From the NCBI RefSeq assembly GCF_046523945.1, contig NZ_CP171363.1, positions 868,001-932,000 on the forward strand: a stretch of 64,000 nt of DNA, read 5' to 3'. The notes beneath the pieces are model-generated. The model did not search any database. It was not told where the DNA came from and worked only from the letters and a program-made list of their open reading frames with translations. The position numbers and the translations under genes were made by a program. Source of the DNA: Faucicola mancuniensis (lineage in GTDB: Bacteria; Pseudomonadota; Gammaproteobacteria; Pseudomonadales; Moraxellaceae). This document shows positions 8,805-17,344 of this stretch, piece after piece; the stretch's first letter is position 1, and every line of letters starts with the position of its first letter.

Positions 8805-8984
8805 CTAGTAGGTGTCTGTTCCTGCTAGTGTGCTACCATTGGCTTTCCTTTGACAGTTTTTAAGCGTATTCACGGGTATGTCTAGCTCTTTGGCGGTTTG
8901 AGTAACGTTGTTATTATTTTCTTTGAGTTTTGCAATGGCTTTGGCTTTAAAGGTGTCACTATACTCTGTTCTTTTCTTGCTCAT
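8805..8984 (-). pseudogene. IS3-type transposase orfA fragment (HTH only)
   Basis: A 59-residue frame starting MSKKRTEYSDTFKAKAIAKL and containing a helix-turn-helix (VTQTAKELDIPVNTLKNCQR), the usual N-terminus of IS3-family OrfA and related transposases. It stops at 8805, well short of a full OrfA, and no orfB follows. It is a relic in the IS cluster next to the export operon. Confidence 0.7.
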
Positions 8985-9046
8985 GGTAAACTCCTATTTT
9001 GTGGGATAGTTTACCAAATATTTTTCTCCGTTTTTTTCAGCATACA

Positions 9047-9241
9047 TCAATTTGGTCGATGCTTAAATTGATGGGTGTTGTCCTGTCCACCGTGGATACC
9101 AATACCAAAAGCATTTGTTAGTCGAAAAACTAGCAAATGTTCTTTAGTAATATCATAATAAGTCCACCCCACCAATATTTTAAACATTAGACTACTTATT
9201 ATGATAACACTGATTATCCTATTCATTATTGACTTAATCAT
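9047..9241 (-). CDS. Hypothetical 64-residue protein
   Basis: The frame starts MIKSIMNRIISVIIISSLMF, a short hydrophobic N-terminus, and ends HGGQDNTHQFKHRPN. I do not recognise a family. It begins 16 bases from the end of the IS5-family copy. It may be a real small membrane or exported protein cut off from its promoter, or a chance frame in IS debris. Confidence 0.25.
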   Translation of the reverse strand: MIKSIMNRIISVIIISSLMFKILVGWTYYDITKEHLLVFRLTNAFGIGIHGGQDNTHQFKHRPN

Positions 9242-9322
9242 TACAAAATATGTAATAGACCTCTTTCCAAACCTTAATAGTGATTTGGTATAATACTGAT
9301 TTTTAGAAAAAACAGCAAAAGC

Positions 9323-9736
9323 ATGATACCCGAACAAGCAGAAAAACTCAGTGACGCACAATTTAAACGCTACTTTGGCATCCAAAGAAGTACCTATACT
9401 CATATGCTCACCATACTACAAGAAGCATACAACGAACAACACAAAAAAGGTGGCAGGAAAAATGAAATCAGCCTAGAAAACAAGCTCATGCTGACTTTGA
9501 GTTACTACCGAGAATATCGCACCCAATTTCACCTAGGGCAAGACTTTGGTATCAGTGAAAGTGCTGTCTGTAAAACCATCAAATGGGTAGAAAGCATACT
9601 GATAGCCCACAAAGACTTTGCCCTACCTAGCAAAAAGGCTTTATGGCAAGACCCAAACCTTGAAACCGTACTGATAGACGCAACCGAAGTACCTTGTGAG
9701 CGACCCAAAAAAGCAACGCAGGCAATACTCAGGTAA
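9323..9736 (+). CDS. IS5-family transposase, OrfA (N-terminal part)
   Basis: 137 residues, starting MIPEQAEKLSDAQFKRYFGI. It carries the helical DNA-binding domain (LGQDFGISESAVCKTIKWVE) and ends in the first part of the catalytic domain with the first acidic residue in VLIDATEVPCERPKK. The second frame overlaps it by 41 bases in another phase. In this IS group a frameshift in the overlap joins the two frames; the A-rich run in ccaaaaaagc (9709-9718) is a plausible slip site. Identical protein to the copy at 58653-59066. Confidence 0.88.
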   Translation: MIPEQAEKLSDAQFKRYFGIQRSTYTHMLTILQEAYNEQHKKGGRKNEISLENKLMLTLSYYREYRTQFHLGQDFGISESAVCKTIKWVESILIAHKDFALPSKKALWQDPNLETVLIDATEVPCERPKKATQAILR

Positions 9737-10142
9737 AAAGAAACACCACACCTTAAAAGCACAAATCGTTGTCGATAAAAACAGCAAAAAAATACTTTGT
9801 ACCCATTTTAGCAAAGGTAAAACCCATGACTTTAAACTTTACCAATACTCAAAAATGCGTATAAAGCCTAGTATCTTAATCCAAGTAGATTCGGGCTATC
9901 AAGGCATACACAAACACCATGCCAATAGCAAATTCCCAAAAAAGAAAACCAAGCTTAATCCACTATCTAAAGTTGACAAACAAGCCAATCGAGAATTAGC
10001 TTCTGAACGGGTAACCAATGAACATGTTATCGGCAAAATCAAACGTTTTAAAATCCTAGCCTGTCGTTATCGTAATCGCAGAAAACGCTTTGGCTTAAGG
10101 GTTAATTTGATTTGTGCCATTTATAATTTCGAGTTGGGTTAG
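9696..10142 (+). CDS. IS5-family transposase, OrfB (DDE catalytic part)
   Basis: 148 residues. After the basic stretch (SDPKKQRRQYSGKKKHHTLK) come the second catalytic Asp in QVDSGYQGIHKHH and the catalytic Glu in NEHVIGKIKRFKILACRYRN, completing the DDE triad with OrfA. Read in the transposase frame, the junction gives ...CERPKKQRRQYSGKKK. It looks intact. Identical to the protein at 58247-58693. Confidence 0.88.
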   Translation: MSDPKKQRRQYSGKKKHHTLKAQIVVDKNSKKILCTHFSKGKTHDFKLYQYSKMRIKPSILIQVDSGYQGIHKHHANSKFPKKKTKLNPLSKVDKQANRELASERVTNEHVIGKIKRFKILACRYRNRRKRFGLRVNLICAIYNFELG

Positions 10143-10156
10143 TTTGGAAAGAGGTC

Positions 10157-10302
10157 TATTATAGCCACGCCAACCGTCTGAATAAATAATGCTATTCACA
10201 TCAACCCTACCTAGTATCAATTTTTGTAGCATCTATATCAGTGCAAAAGAATTTTATGATTTTTTTGACTTTATAGATGCTTAGCTTACTGTTATATTTC
10301 AT
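10157..10302 (-). pseudogene. IS1016/IS1595-type transposase relic
   Basis: From ATG at 10302 the frame reads MKYNSKLSIYKVKKIIKFFC, the typical IS1016 start, and stops after about 32 residues. In another phase the next bases encode RVDVNSIIYSDGWRGYN, part of the catalytic domain of the same family (the usual form is SDxWRGY). The middle of the gene is therefore deleted, and the 3' part is lost at the IS5-family copy. Positions 10303-10362 before thrB hold nothing recognisable. Confidence 0.75.
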
Positions 10303-10362
10303 GTTTCTAGTCTAGTATGGGTTGTGTTGCTAGTCTAGAGCCGTATAAATAAAAACCAAAAA

Positions 10363-11349
10363 TTAACACACATTCCCCCAATGATACGCACTTAAACGTT
10401 TCATCAAATCAGGATTTTTTACCATGATATTATCGCCTGTGCGACCTTGCTGACGGTTGTAATAAATTACGTTCAAACGCAGTAGCCAAAAGGTAACACC
10501 CGCCATCGCAAGCATAATCGGCAACGCCTGTTTTTCATCATCAGAGAGCGGACGCACGCTCTCATAGCCATCAATCATCGCTTGCATTTTGGTGCGTTCA
10601 AATTCCACTTTTTCGCCATCGGTGGCATTGCCCCAACTGGTGCTAAAATCGTTAATGGTAATCGCTAAATCCATCACAAAATGCTCAATGCTTACTTCGG
10701 TAAAATCCAACAATCCTGTTAATTTTGGATTATTCTTATCTGAAAAATCCCACAGCGTATTATCGGCAAACATATCCAAATGACACAAGCCTTTTGGCAA
10801 ATCTTTGTTTGCCACATTCTCATAAGCCGTCCAAATATCGCTCATCAGTTTTGCCTCATCACTTGGCATAAACTTAATTTCACGGTCTTTAACCAAATGC
10901 CAAGGGTACAGTTCCACGCCATAATGCTCGGCAGGGGTTAGGGTTTGCAAGGTCAAATGCAGTGTTGCCAACGCCTCGCCCATTTGACGGCACATATCGG
11001 TAGTGGTGTCGGTTGGGTGTTTTCCGCTAAGTTTTGGCAAAACCAAAATCGCCTTGTTGTTAAAATACAACAAAAACTCGCCATTATCGGCTTTTAGCGG
11101 ACAGGCAACGGGCAATTTTCCATTTAATTTGTCCAAAATAATCGCCATTTTTTCAATTTCGTGCGGTTTTCGCTCTTCAAACAGCGTAAACACATAAGAT
11201 GGCTCGCCATCTTTGTCGTCTTGTGTTTGGATAAACCAGTTAGAATTTTTAATGCCTTGGGTAATGGGAATGGCTTTTTTAAAATTTACGCCAAAACGCT
11301 GACAAAATTCGCTAAATTGGGTATCGGTTAAGTGGGTATAAACGGACAT
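10363..11349 (-). CDS. thrB: Homoserine kinase (aminoglycoside-phosphotransferase-like type)
   Basis: 328 residues with the ThrB type of Pseudomonas and Moraxellaceae: start MSVYTHLTDTQFSEFCQRFG, nucleotide-binding ITQGIKNSNWFIQTQ, catalytic loop LCHLDMFADNTLW (His-x-Asp-x5-Asn) and metal site LTGLLDFTEVSIEHFVMDLA. It phosphorylates homoserine to O-phosphohomoserine in the cytoplasm, the step before threonine synthase, whose gene thrC is at 35438. The start at 11349 has no better upstream option. It diverges from hisF across about 100 bases holding both promoters. Confidence 0.93.
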   Translation of the reverse strand: MSVYTHLTDTQFSEFCQRFGVNFKKAIPITQGIKNSNWFIQTQDDKDGEPSYVFTLFEERKPHEIEKMAIILDKLNGKLPVACPLKADNGEFLLYFNNKAILVLPKLSGKHPTDTTTDMCRQMGEALATLHLTLQTLTPAEHYGVELYPWHLVKDREIKFMPSDEAKLMSDIWTAYENVANKDLPKGLCHLDMFADNTLWDFSDKNNPKLTGLLDFTEVSIEHFVMDLAITINDFSTSWGNATDGEKVEFERTKMQAMIDGYESVRPLSDDEKQALPIMLAMAGVTFWLLRLNVIYYNRQQGRTGDNIMVKNPDLMKRLSAYHWGNVC

Positions 11350-11451
11350 TTTTGTTCCTTGATGTGCATTGAGTGAAAAACGTGGTAAAATGTGCCTATT
11401 ATACTAACAAAACGTTTAACCACCAACATTTAAAACATAAAAAGGAAACCC

Positions 11452-12210
11452 ATGTTAGCAAAACGCATTATCCCCTGCCTAGATGTTGATAACGGTCGTG
11501 TTGTCAAAGGCGTACAATTTTTGGACATCAAAGACGCTGGCGACCCTGTGGAAGTTGCCATGCGTTACAACGAACAAGGGGCGGACGAAATCACCTTTTT
11601 GGACATCACCGCCACCCATCACGGACGTGATACCACCTATCACACAGTGGAACGCATGGCAGAAACGGTATTTGTACCGCTCACCGTAGGCGGTGGCGTT
11701 CGCAAAATTGACGACATTCGCAATCTGTTAAACGCTGGTGCGGATAAGGTTTCCATCAATTCGGCAGCAATTTATAATCCTGAATTTGTTGGCGAAGCCG
11801 CTAGTCGTTTTGGCAACCAATGTATCGTGGTGGCGATTGATGCCAAAAAAGTTGGCGAAAATCGTTGGGAAATTTTTACACATGGCGGTCGCAAACCCAC
11901 AGGCATTGATGCAATTGACTGGGCGATAAAAATGGCAAACTTTGGGGCAGGTGAATTGCTCGTTACGTCAATGGATTCGGACGGCACAAAGGCAGGCTAT
12001 GACATCGCCTTAATGCAAGCGATTAATGACAAATTGAACATTCCTACCATCGCATCAGGCGGTGTTGGCAATTTGCAACATTTGGCAGATGGTATCATTC
12101 ATGGCAAAGCTGATGCGGTATTGGCAGCCAGTATTTTTCATTTTGGTGAATATACAGTCGGTGAAGCCAAAGCTTTTATGGCAAAACAAGGTATCCCCAT
12201 GCGGTTATAA
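11452..12210 (+). CDS. hisF: Imidazole glycerol phosphate synthase cyclase subunit HisF
   Basis: 252 residues, the normal family length. The start MLAKRIIPCLDVDNGRVVKG carries catalytic Asp11. Other hallmarks of the barrel are ITFLDITATHHGRDT, PLTVGGGVRKIDDIR, GADKVSINSAA, VVAIDAKK (second catalytic Asp), TSMDSDGTKAGYD and IASGGVGN. It uses ammonia channelled from HisH to close the imidazole ring in histidine synthesis and release AICAR. Its partner hisH is 30 kb away at 41410, so the subunits are not co-transcribed here. A good Shine-Dalgarno (aaaggaaa) precedes the ATG. Confidence 0.97.
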   Translation: MLAKRIIPCLDVDNGRVVKGVQFLDIKDAGDPVEVAMRYNEQGADEITFLDITATHHGRDTTYHTVERMAETVFVPLTVGGGVRKIDDIRNLLNAGADKVSINSAAIYNPEFVGEAASRFGNQCIVVAIDAKKVGENRWEIFTHGGRKPTGIDAIDWAIKMANFGAGELLVTSMDSDGTKAGYDIALMQAINDKLNIPTIASGGVGNLQHLADGIIHGKADAVLAASIFHFGEYTVGEAKAFMAKQGIPMRL

Positions 12211-12235
12211 ATTGGACAATAAATTTTGACATAAA

Positions 12236-12262
12236 AAAGCAACGAAATTCGTTACTTTTTTT
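12236..12262. terminator. Intrinsic terminator after hisF
   Basis: A short hairpin, AACGAA/TTCGTT at 12241-12253, with an A-run before and seven Ts after, lies between the convergent hisF and CAP lipoprotein genes and could stop both. Confidence 0.7.
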
Positions 12263-12274
12263 GTTAAGCGATAA

Positions 12275-13540
12275 TTATGGCTTTGTACTAAAGCTAAATG
12301 TTTTGGCTTCTTGGGTTTTATCCGCATACACCAAGGTATAACTCACTTGATAAGTCGTGGCTTTTGCCAATGGGCTATCAGGAATTAAAAACGCTTCATT
12401 GTCTGATAAACGTTTGTTGCCGTCCACCATTTGATTAATATCCGTTGCTGGATTGGCTTTGTTAAACATCACCCAAACTTTTGGTGCGGTTACACCATTG
12501 ATTGGTTTGATACTTACATTGCTAATATTTTGAATTGTTTTACCCTTTGGTGCTAAGATATACACAGGCTGACCGATTGGGCTATTCTCTGAAATCTCTG
12601 GGCGTGATGGGTGTCCATTAAATGGGTCTGGTCCTTCATGGGTCAACTTGTATTCAGTTCCTGTAACATTGTTACAAGGGTAGGTTAATACTTGGTTATA
12701 GGTGTAAGGTGCTTGTCCCTGTGGTAAACCCAAAACCACTTCTAAATAATGCCCTGTAATTGGGGCATAATTCGTCGTGGGTTGCCAAGCCTTAGTTTCT
12801 AAGTAATCAATCCCCACATTTTTATAAATAGGGCTTACCAAAGTTTTTAAATGATAAGGTGCAGCCAATAGACCTTTTAACAGCTCAACGCTATCGCCAC
12901 TAGAACCAAAAGCGATATTTTCAGTAACAAACCCACCATTGGATATTGAATAAACCATATCACCAACTTGATAGCTGGTCGCATATGGATAGTTTACCGC
13001 TTGGGCTAAAGGTTGTTTGGTTGCGTTAGTTTTTACACGATTAACCACTTTTTCACCAGAAAAATAAGGATTGTTTAAACCCGTATTTTTCCAAGCTGTG
13101 CTAGACTCTAATAATTCATAGTGGCTACCATAAATTTGTGCAATATTGGATTTTTCGCTAACATAAGCCATGTATTGATTGTGGTTTTGTGCGGATTTTA
13201 CCAGCTCATTATGACTGGCTAAACTACCAAAGCCACAAGCTTGACGTTGCTGATTTAATAAATTAAATGCTTGCGTTTCTGTATTTGTACTATTTGTGGC
13301 AGGGGTGTTTGGTGTCGCCGTATCAATATTGACAGGTGTTGGTGTGGTCGGTTGGTTGACTACAGCAACGGTCGGTGTTTTATTTGGCGTTGTTTTATTT
13401 ATAGTTTCGCCAGTAGTAACCGAAGTATTACTTGTCGGTGTTGATGAGCCACCACCGCTACCACCACAGGCTGTCAAAGTCATGGCAATGGCAACTGCCA
13501 AACTCACTTTTGTCAAACCAAACTGCTGAAATGTTTTCAT
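12275..13540 (-). CDS. CAP (SCP/PR1-like) domain lipoprotein
   Basis: 421 residues. Signal peptide with lipobox LTAC (Cys about 25), then a Gly/Ser stretch and a Thr/Pro/Asn-rich linker to about residue 88. A CAP-like domain follows: NTETQAFNLLNQQRQACGFG is the usual first helix, and NELVKSAQNHNQYMA supplies the first His. A later ITGHYLEVVLGL segment matches the strand end of the domain. The C-terminal 110 residues look like an Ig-like domain (VSIKPINGV, KATTYQVSYTLVY). It is probably anchored in the outer membrane; the role is unknown. It has its own promoter region at 13541-13820, a 280-base AT-rich gap in which I see no gene. Confidence 0.75.
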   Translation of the reverse strand: MKTFQQFGLTKVSLAVAIAMTLTACGGSGGGSSTPTSNTSVTTGETINKTTPNKTPTVAVVNQPTTPTPVNIDTATPNTPATNSTNTETQAFNLLNQQRQACGFGSLASHNELVKSAQNHNQYMAYVSEKSNIAQIYGSHYELLESSTAWKNTGLNNPYFSGEKVVNRVKTNATKQPLAQAVNYPYATSYQVGDMVYSISNGGFVTENIAFGSSGDSVELLKGLLAAPYHLKTLVSPIYKNVGIDYLETKAWQPTTNYAPITGHYLEVVLGLPQGQAPYTYNQVLTYPCNNVTGTEYKLTHEGPDPFNGHPSRPEISENSPIGQPVYILAPKGKTIQNISNVSIKPINGVTAPKVWVMFNKANPATDINQMVDGNKRLSDNEAFLIPDSPLAKATTYQVSYTLVYADKTQEAKTFSFSTKP

Positions 13541-13820
13541 CCCCTCACCTCTTTATCGTGTTACATGTTATATTATAAAATACTTTGACAAATGTATCAA
13601 ACATATTTAATCATTTATCTTACTTTTATATCTTATAACATTTTTCTCTGCACACGACAAAAAGACAAAAAAGTCTGATAAAACAATGGTATAATAGTAA
13701 TTTTTCCGATTGTAGTTTTTGGCAAAAAACCAACTGATTTTACAACAGTTTTGCCAATTATCATTTTTTTTCTACATTTTTCTTTAACAAAACTTTGCCA
13801 TTTTTTCATTTTTGCAAAAA

Positions 13821-14483
13821 TCACCGCATAAAGCCATTTTCTGCCAGCATTTCAAGCGTAATGCCACCGCTTTTTTCTTGACTGGCGTTTTCACCCATGA
13901 GCAAACGTTCCAAATAGCGAGCCAACACGTCCACTTCAATATTCACCGTTTGCCCAACGTGCCAATGCTTGCTAATATTGGTAACTTGAGCCGTATGCGG
14001 AATGATATTTAGGCTTAGCACATTTGCCGTTACCAAATTGGTCGTAAGGCTAATGCCGTCCACCGTTACCGAGCCTTTGGTCGCCACATATTTGGCAAAT
14101 TCATTCGGAATTTTTATCTCAATATAAATAGAGCGAGAGTCGCTTTGCATGAGCGTAATTTGCCCCACCGTATCCACATGACCCGACACGATATGCCCGC
14201 CAAAACGAGTAGTCGGCAACATGGCTTTTTCAAGGTTCACCGTATAGCCCACTTGCCAATGGTTCATCGCCGTTTTTGATAATGTTTCACGTGAAACATC
14301 GACCGCATACCAATCTTTGCCAAACGCCACTACCGTCAGACAAATGCCGTTGCACGCAATCGAATCGCCCAATTTAACATCGCCAAAATCCAATTGACTA
14401 GAGCCAATGCTCAACCGCACATCACCCCCTGTGGGTTCGATTTTTTTGATTGTGCCTGTCGCTTCAATAATACCTGTAAACAT
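13821..14483 (-). CDS. ribE: Riboflavin synthase alpha subunit
   Basis: 220 residues in two similar halves, as in the family. The first starts MFTGIIEATGTIKKIEPTGG with CNGICLTV and VSRETLSKT; the second has GGHIVSGHVDTVGQI, VDGISLTTN and NIIPHT. It dismutates two lumazine molecules to riboflavin in the cytoplasm. The C-terminus is about 10 residues longer than usual (ENASQEKSGGITLEMLAENG). A perfect parS-like 16-mer (14283-14298) is embedded in the codons for VSRETLSK. ribD lies 0.8 kb upstream on the same strand, across the DnaA-box/parS region. Confidence 0.95.
   Translation of the reverse strand: MFTGIIEATGTIKKIEPTGGDVRLSIGSSQLDFGDVKLGDSIACNGICLTVVAFGKDWYAVDVSRETLSKTAMNHWQVGYTVNLEKAMLPTTRFGGHIVSGHVDTVGQITLMQSDSRSIYIEIKIPNEFAKYVATKGSVTVDGISLTTNLVTANVLSLNIIPHTAQVTNISKHWHVGQTVNIEVDVLARYLERLLMGENASQEKSGGITLEMLAENGFMR
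14283..14298. promoter_or_regulatory. parS-like ParB site inside ribE
   Basis: TGTTTCACGTGAAACA, a perfect 16-bp palindrome identical to a classical bacterial parS form. It is one of eight such sites at 14.3-34.3 kb and is used here as coding sequence. Confidence 0.85.
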
Positions 14484-14699
14484 CTTTTTTCCTAATTGTT
14501 TTTTTGATAAAGTGGCAACCTTTGATAATTTGACAAAAATTATGGTAAATAAAAATGCAAAAAAACGTCAAATCACCGTTGCCCAAAAACCATCCTATTT
14601 TACCACAAGCTAACCATATTTTGACAAAAAACACCGAATGAATACAAATTGCGATTTTGTTAAAATTTTGCTTAAAAGGTTTAATAATTCACGTTAAAA

Positions 14700-14970
14700 T
14701 TTTGTTAAATTAGCAAAACCACTTATGTGGATAACTTTTAAAAACCTTGCTTTATTTTATCATTTTAAAAAGTTATCCACAACTTCATTTGGTTTTTAGT
14801 TCTGTGGATAAAATATAGATATTTCACGTGAAACATAGATAAATAGCGGTTTTATAATTATGTTCCACGTGAAACATATTGTGCATAACGTTCCACGTGA
14901 AACAGTTATCCACCATAAAATTAGATTTTTCTTTTATTGTTTTTTAATTGATTTTGATTGTGGATAACTT
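14700..14970. other. DnaA-box cluster with three parS-like sites (possible origin region)
   Basis: This AT-rich gap between ribE and ribD has four perfect DnaA boxes, TTATCCACA or its complement, at 14726-14734, 14773-14781, 14803-14811 and 14959-14967, and a near match at 14906-14914. Among them sit three parS-like sites: 14820-14835 (TATTTCACGTGAAACA), 14861-14876 (TGTTCCACGTGAAACA, the canonical parS) and 14889-14904 (CGTTCCACGTGAAACA). No gene is visible. DnaA would bind here; whether it opens DNA here or only titrates DnaA is not known. The rest of the gap (14484-14699, 14971-15120) is AT-rich with nothing else I can name. Confidence 0.7.
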
Positions 14971-15042
14971 TATTTTTAGAAGTTTTGTTGATGATTTTTT
15001 GGTAGGAATTTTTGAGTGGTTTTTTGAGTTTTTAACGATTTT

Positions 15043-15061
15043 GGGCGTATTTGCTACGCCC
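15043..15061. repeat. Short GC-rich hairpin
   Basis: GGGCGTA and TACGCCC flank a 5-base loop, followed by ctaaaaag. It has hairpin form but only a weak tail; it may terminate RNA leaving ribD or be a small dispersed palindrome. Confidence 0.45.
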
Positions 15062-15120
15062 TAAAAAGTTCAATTCATGGTAGTGTTAAGTAATTGGATA
15101 AAATTAAATGTATATTTGTA

Positions 15121-15225
15121 GAGTGGGTTAGCGATAGCGTAACCCATCAACCCCCTTGCAAAATGCACTTCGTCTTGCGAAGCATTGCTTCTCGGGTTAC
15201 GCCCAAAAAGACGGGCTAACCCACC
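15121..15225. repeat. Palindromic intergenic repeat
   Basis: Outer arms GTGGGTTAGC (15123-15132) and GCTAACCCAC (15215-15224) are exact complements. Nested pairs include GGGTTA/TAACCC within 15125-15145 and GGGTTACGCCC with GGGCTAACCC (15194-15222). This type of GTGGGTTAGCG repeat is common between genes in many bacteria. It lies just 3' of ribD and could fold in its transcript. Confidence 0.65.
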
Positions 15226-15259
15226 TTACGAGCTGTTGTATTTAAAATTGTCTTTTTAC

Positions 15260-16366
15260 TTATTGCCGAAAAACAAACTTTATATCGTCCCCGATTGTTT
15301 CATGCGATTGCAAATTAAACCGCAATTGTTCGCACATTTTGGCAAAATCTGCGGTAAACATCGGTATAGCCGAACTGCCAAGCAAGCAAGGGGCTTGATA
15401 AATTATCAATTCATCAACCAAGTTTTGCTGTAAAAATGCGGTGCTAAGCGTTGCCCCTGCTTCCACCATGACATCGTGAATATGGTAATCATCTCGCAAT
15501 TGACGCAAAATCTCGGTTAAAGATACATCATCTTGGCATAGGTAAAATGGGCGGTTTTCGGCTTGATTTTTTACCCAGCTTTTTATCAAATCATCAGTTA
15601 CATTCAAGCGTTTTCTACGGTCTAACACCACAAGCAACGGTTGCGGAATATTGCTTAAACTGGCAAGTTGTGGACTTCTCACGTTTAAACTTGGGCTATC
15701 GGCAAGTACGGTTTGGCTACCTGTGATGATTGCACCTGATATGGCTCGCAAGCGTTGCACGTCTTCACGAGCGGTTGCGCCTGTTATCCATTTAGATTCA
15801 CCGCTTTGCATGGCGATACGACCGTCTAGGCTACTGGCGATTTTTAGCCGAACGTACGGCAATCCGCCTGACATAGTTTTAAAAAAACCTTGATTTAACG
15901 CATAGGCTTCATCATGGCAAACGCCTGTGGTAACGGCTATGCCAGCGTTTGTGAGCTTTTCAATGCCACCGCCTGCGACTTTTGGATTTGGGTCGGTAAC
16001 AGCGATAACAACTCGGCTAATATTGGCATTTATCAAGGCATCGGCACATGGGGGCGTGCGTCCGTGATGACTACACGGCTCAAGCGTAACGTAGGCAGTC
16101 GCCCCTGTCAAATCATCGCCAACGGCTTGTTTGGCTTGGCGTAGGGCGAACACTTCGGCGTGTGGCCGTCCTGCTTGATAGTGGTAGCCTTCGCCAATGA
16201 TGTTATTATCTTTGACAATCACACAGCCTACGCACGGATTTGGGCGCGTGGTGAACTGTCCTTTTTTGGCAAGTTGAATTGCCAACCGCATAAAATAGCT
16301 GTCTTGGTGGGTTTGTTCGTTCGTTATTTGCGAAAAATTTTGTGAAAAATAAGGCGAATTTGTCAT
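15260..16366 (-). CDS. ribD: Bifunctional riboflavin deaminase/reductase RibD
   Basis: 368 residues from the chosen ATG at 16366; an upstream extension to 16447 lacks a ribosome site and would run through DnaA boxes. The N-terminal deaminase has RPNPCVGCVIV, GRPHAEVFAL (zinc His-Ala-Glu) and TLEPCSHHGRTPPC (two zinc Cys). The C-terminal reductase starts near RLKIASSLDGRIAMQSGESK and has ITGSQTVLADSPSLNVR and a late VEAGATLSTAFL. It makes two successive steps of riboflavin synthesis from the GTP-derived pyrimidine. nrdR lies upstream on the same strand, a common pairing. Confidence 0.95.
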   Translation of the reverse strand: MTNSPYFSQNFSQITNEQTHQDSYFMRLAIQLAKKGQFTTRPNPCVGCVIVKDNNIIGEGYHYQAGRPHAEVFALRQAKQAVGDDLTGATAYVTLEPCSHHGRTPPCADALINANISRVVIAVTDPNPKVAGGGIEKLTNAGIAVTTGVCHDEAYALNQGFFKTMSGGLPYVRLKIASSLDGRIAMQSGESKWITGATAREDVQRLRAISGAIITGSQTVLADSPSLNVRSPQLASLSNIPQPLLVVLDRRKRLNVTDDLIKSWVKNQAENRPFYLCQDDVSLTEILRQLRDDYHIHDVMVEAGATLSTAFLQQNLVDELIIYQAPCLLGSSAIPMFTADFAKMCEQLRFNLQSHETIGDDIKFVFRQ

Positions 16367-16402
16367 GATTTTATCCATATTTTTGAGATTTTTGGGAAAT
16401 GT

Positions 16403-16534
16403 GGTGGATAATTGTGTATAAGTTGGGATAAATTGTGGATAAATCACAAGATATAGACTTTTTATTCATTTTTTAGCAAAAATTTCACTATATCTTGCGG
16501 TTTTTATAAAAAATTGTGAAAAACTTGTGGATAA
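16403..16534. other. Second run of DnaA boxes between nrdR and ribD
   Basis: Perfect boxes TGTGGATAA at 16434-16442 and 16526-16534, with one-mismatch forms at 16403-16411 and 16413-16421. Between them a 10-bp inverted repeat (CAAGATATAG at 16447-16456, CTATATCTTG at 16488-16497) frames a T-rich loop. The region is also the ribD promoter/leader, so DnaA could act on ribD transcription or on the nearby origin-like cluster. Confidence 0.6.
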
Positions 16535-16543
16535 CTTTAGATT

Positions 16544-17017
16544 TTAATTGTTGTTTTCAACTTTTGGCGTTTCAGATAGATTTGACAAGGCTTGTTGAAA
16601 TGCTTGAATATCTTGAAAATCTCGGTAAACGCTCGCAAATCGCACATACGCCACATCGTCCATTTGTTGCAATTCATTCATCACCGTTTCACCCAAAAAC
16701 TGACTGGTAACTTCTCGCTCGCCTGATTGACGCAATTTTTTTTCAATTCGGCTAATCATGGCTTCAATTTTGTCGGTGGTAATCGGGCGTTTTTGCAAGG
16801 GCAAATTGATAGAACGGCGGAGTTTTTGACCGTCATACGGCTCAATACGACCATTGGTTTTGATAATGCGAGGCATGACGGCTTCAATGATTTCAAACGT
16901 AGTAAAACGCTCGTTACATTCAAGGCATTGACGGCGGCGGCGGACTTGAGCCCCTTCAGCGGCAAGGCGTGAGTCAATGACTTTGGTGTCTTGGGCGTTA
17001 CAAAATGGGCAGTGCAT
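16544..17017 (-). CDS. nrdR: Transcriptional repressor NrdR
   Basis: 157 residues. The N-terminal zinc ribbon has CPFC (4-7) and CLECNERFTTFE, starting MHCPFCNAQDTKVIDSR. An ATP-cone follows (VMPRIIKTNGRIEPYDGQKL, with RRSINLPLQKRPI). In the family it senses ATP/dATP and represses ribonucleotide reductase genes by binding NrdR boxes. Length and motifs are normal. It is followed on the minus strand by the DnaA-box gap and ribD. Confidence 0.96.
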   Translation of the reverse strand: MHCPFCNAQDTKVIDSRLAAEGAQVRRRRQCLECNERFTTFEIIEAVMPRIIKTNGRIEPYDGQKLRRSINLPLQKRPITTDKIEAMISRIEKKLRQSGEREVTSQFLGETVMNELQQMDDVAYVRFASVYRDFQDIQAFQQALSNLSETPKVENNN

Positions 17018-17344
17018 GGTGTTTTTTTCCTAATTATTATATTTTTTCAATTGCGGTCGTTTCAAATGGATTAATCACTTTTACATTCGTGCCAATCGTA
17101 TCTTTCACATTGCGAGTAATGAGCGTAAAATCATGTACCAACGCCGTTGCGATAATTTGTTTATCAGCGACATTATGCGGATTTACCGCCATTAATCGCC
17201 CCCAAACTTCGGCACATTGTTTGTCAAAAATTAACACTTGATGAAACAGTTTTTGCATATCATTTTCATACCAAGCCTGTAATCTTTCTGCTTGTTGAAA
17301 ATCATTTCTTAAGTATAAAATTTCAATCCCTTTAATGATTTCCG

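Larger units (their letters stand above)
9258..10156 (+). mobile_element. IS5-family insertion sequence, copy 1 (899 bp)
   Basis: Bounded by inverted ends GACCTCTTTCCAAAC at 9258 and its complement ending at 10156, with TA on both outer sides, fitting the TA target of IS5-family (IS427/IS1031-like) elements. Two overlapping frames (9323-9736 and 9696-10142) would make the full transposase by frameshift. A second copy of identical length, encoding the same proteins, lies inverted at 58233-59131. The left flank holds IS debris; the right flank is an IS1016-type relic. Confidence 0.93.

Noticed and set aside
9199..9290. Plus-strand hydrophobic frame running into IS copy 1
   Set aside because: Short, no ribosome site, and its joined form with the isochorismatase relic does not resemble that family's start.
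14820..14904. CRISPR-like array from the repeated CACGTG palindromes
   Set aside because: Three 16-bp palindromes at uneven spacing with no common long repeat or cas genes; they fit parS.
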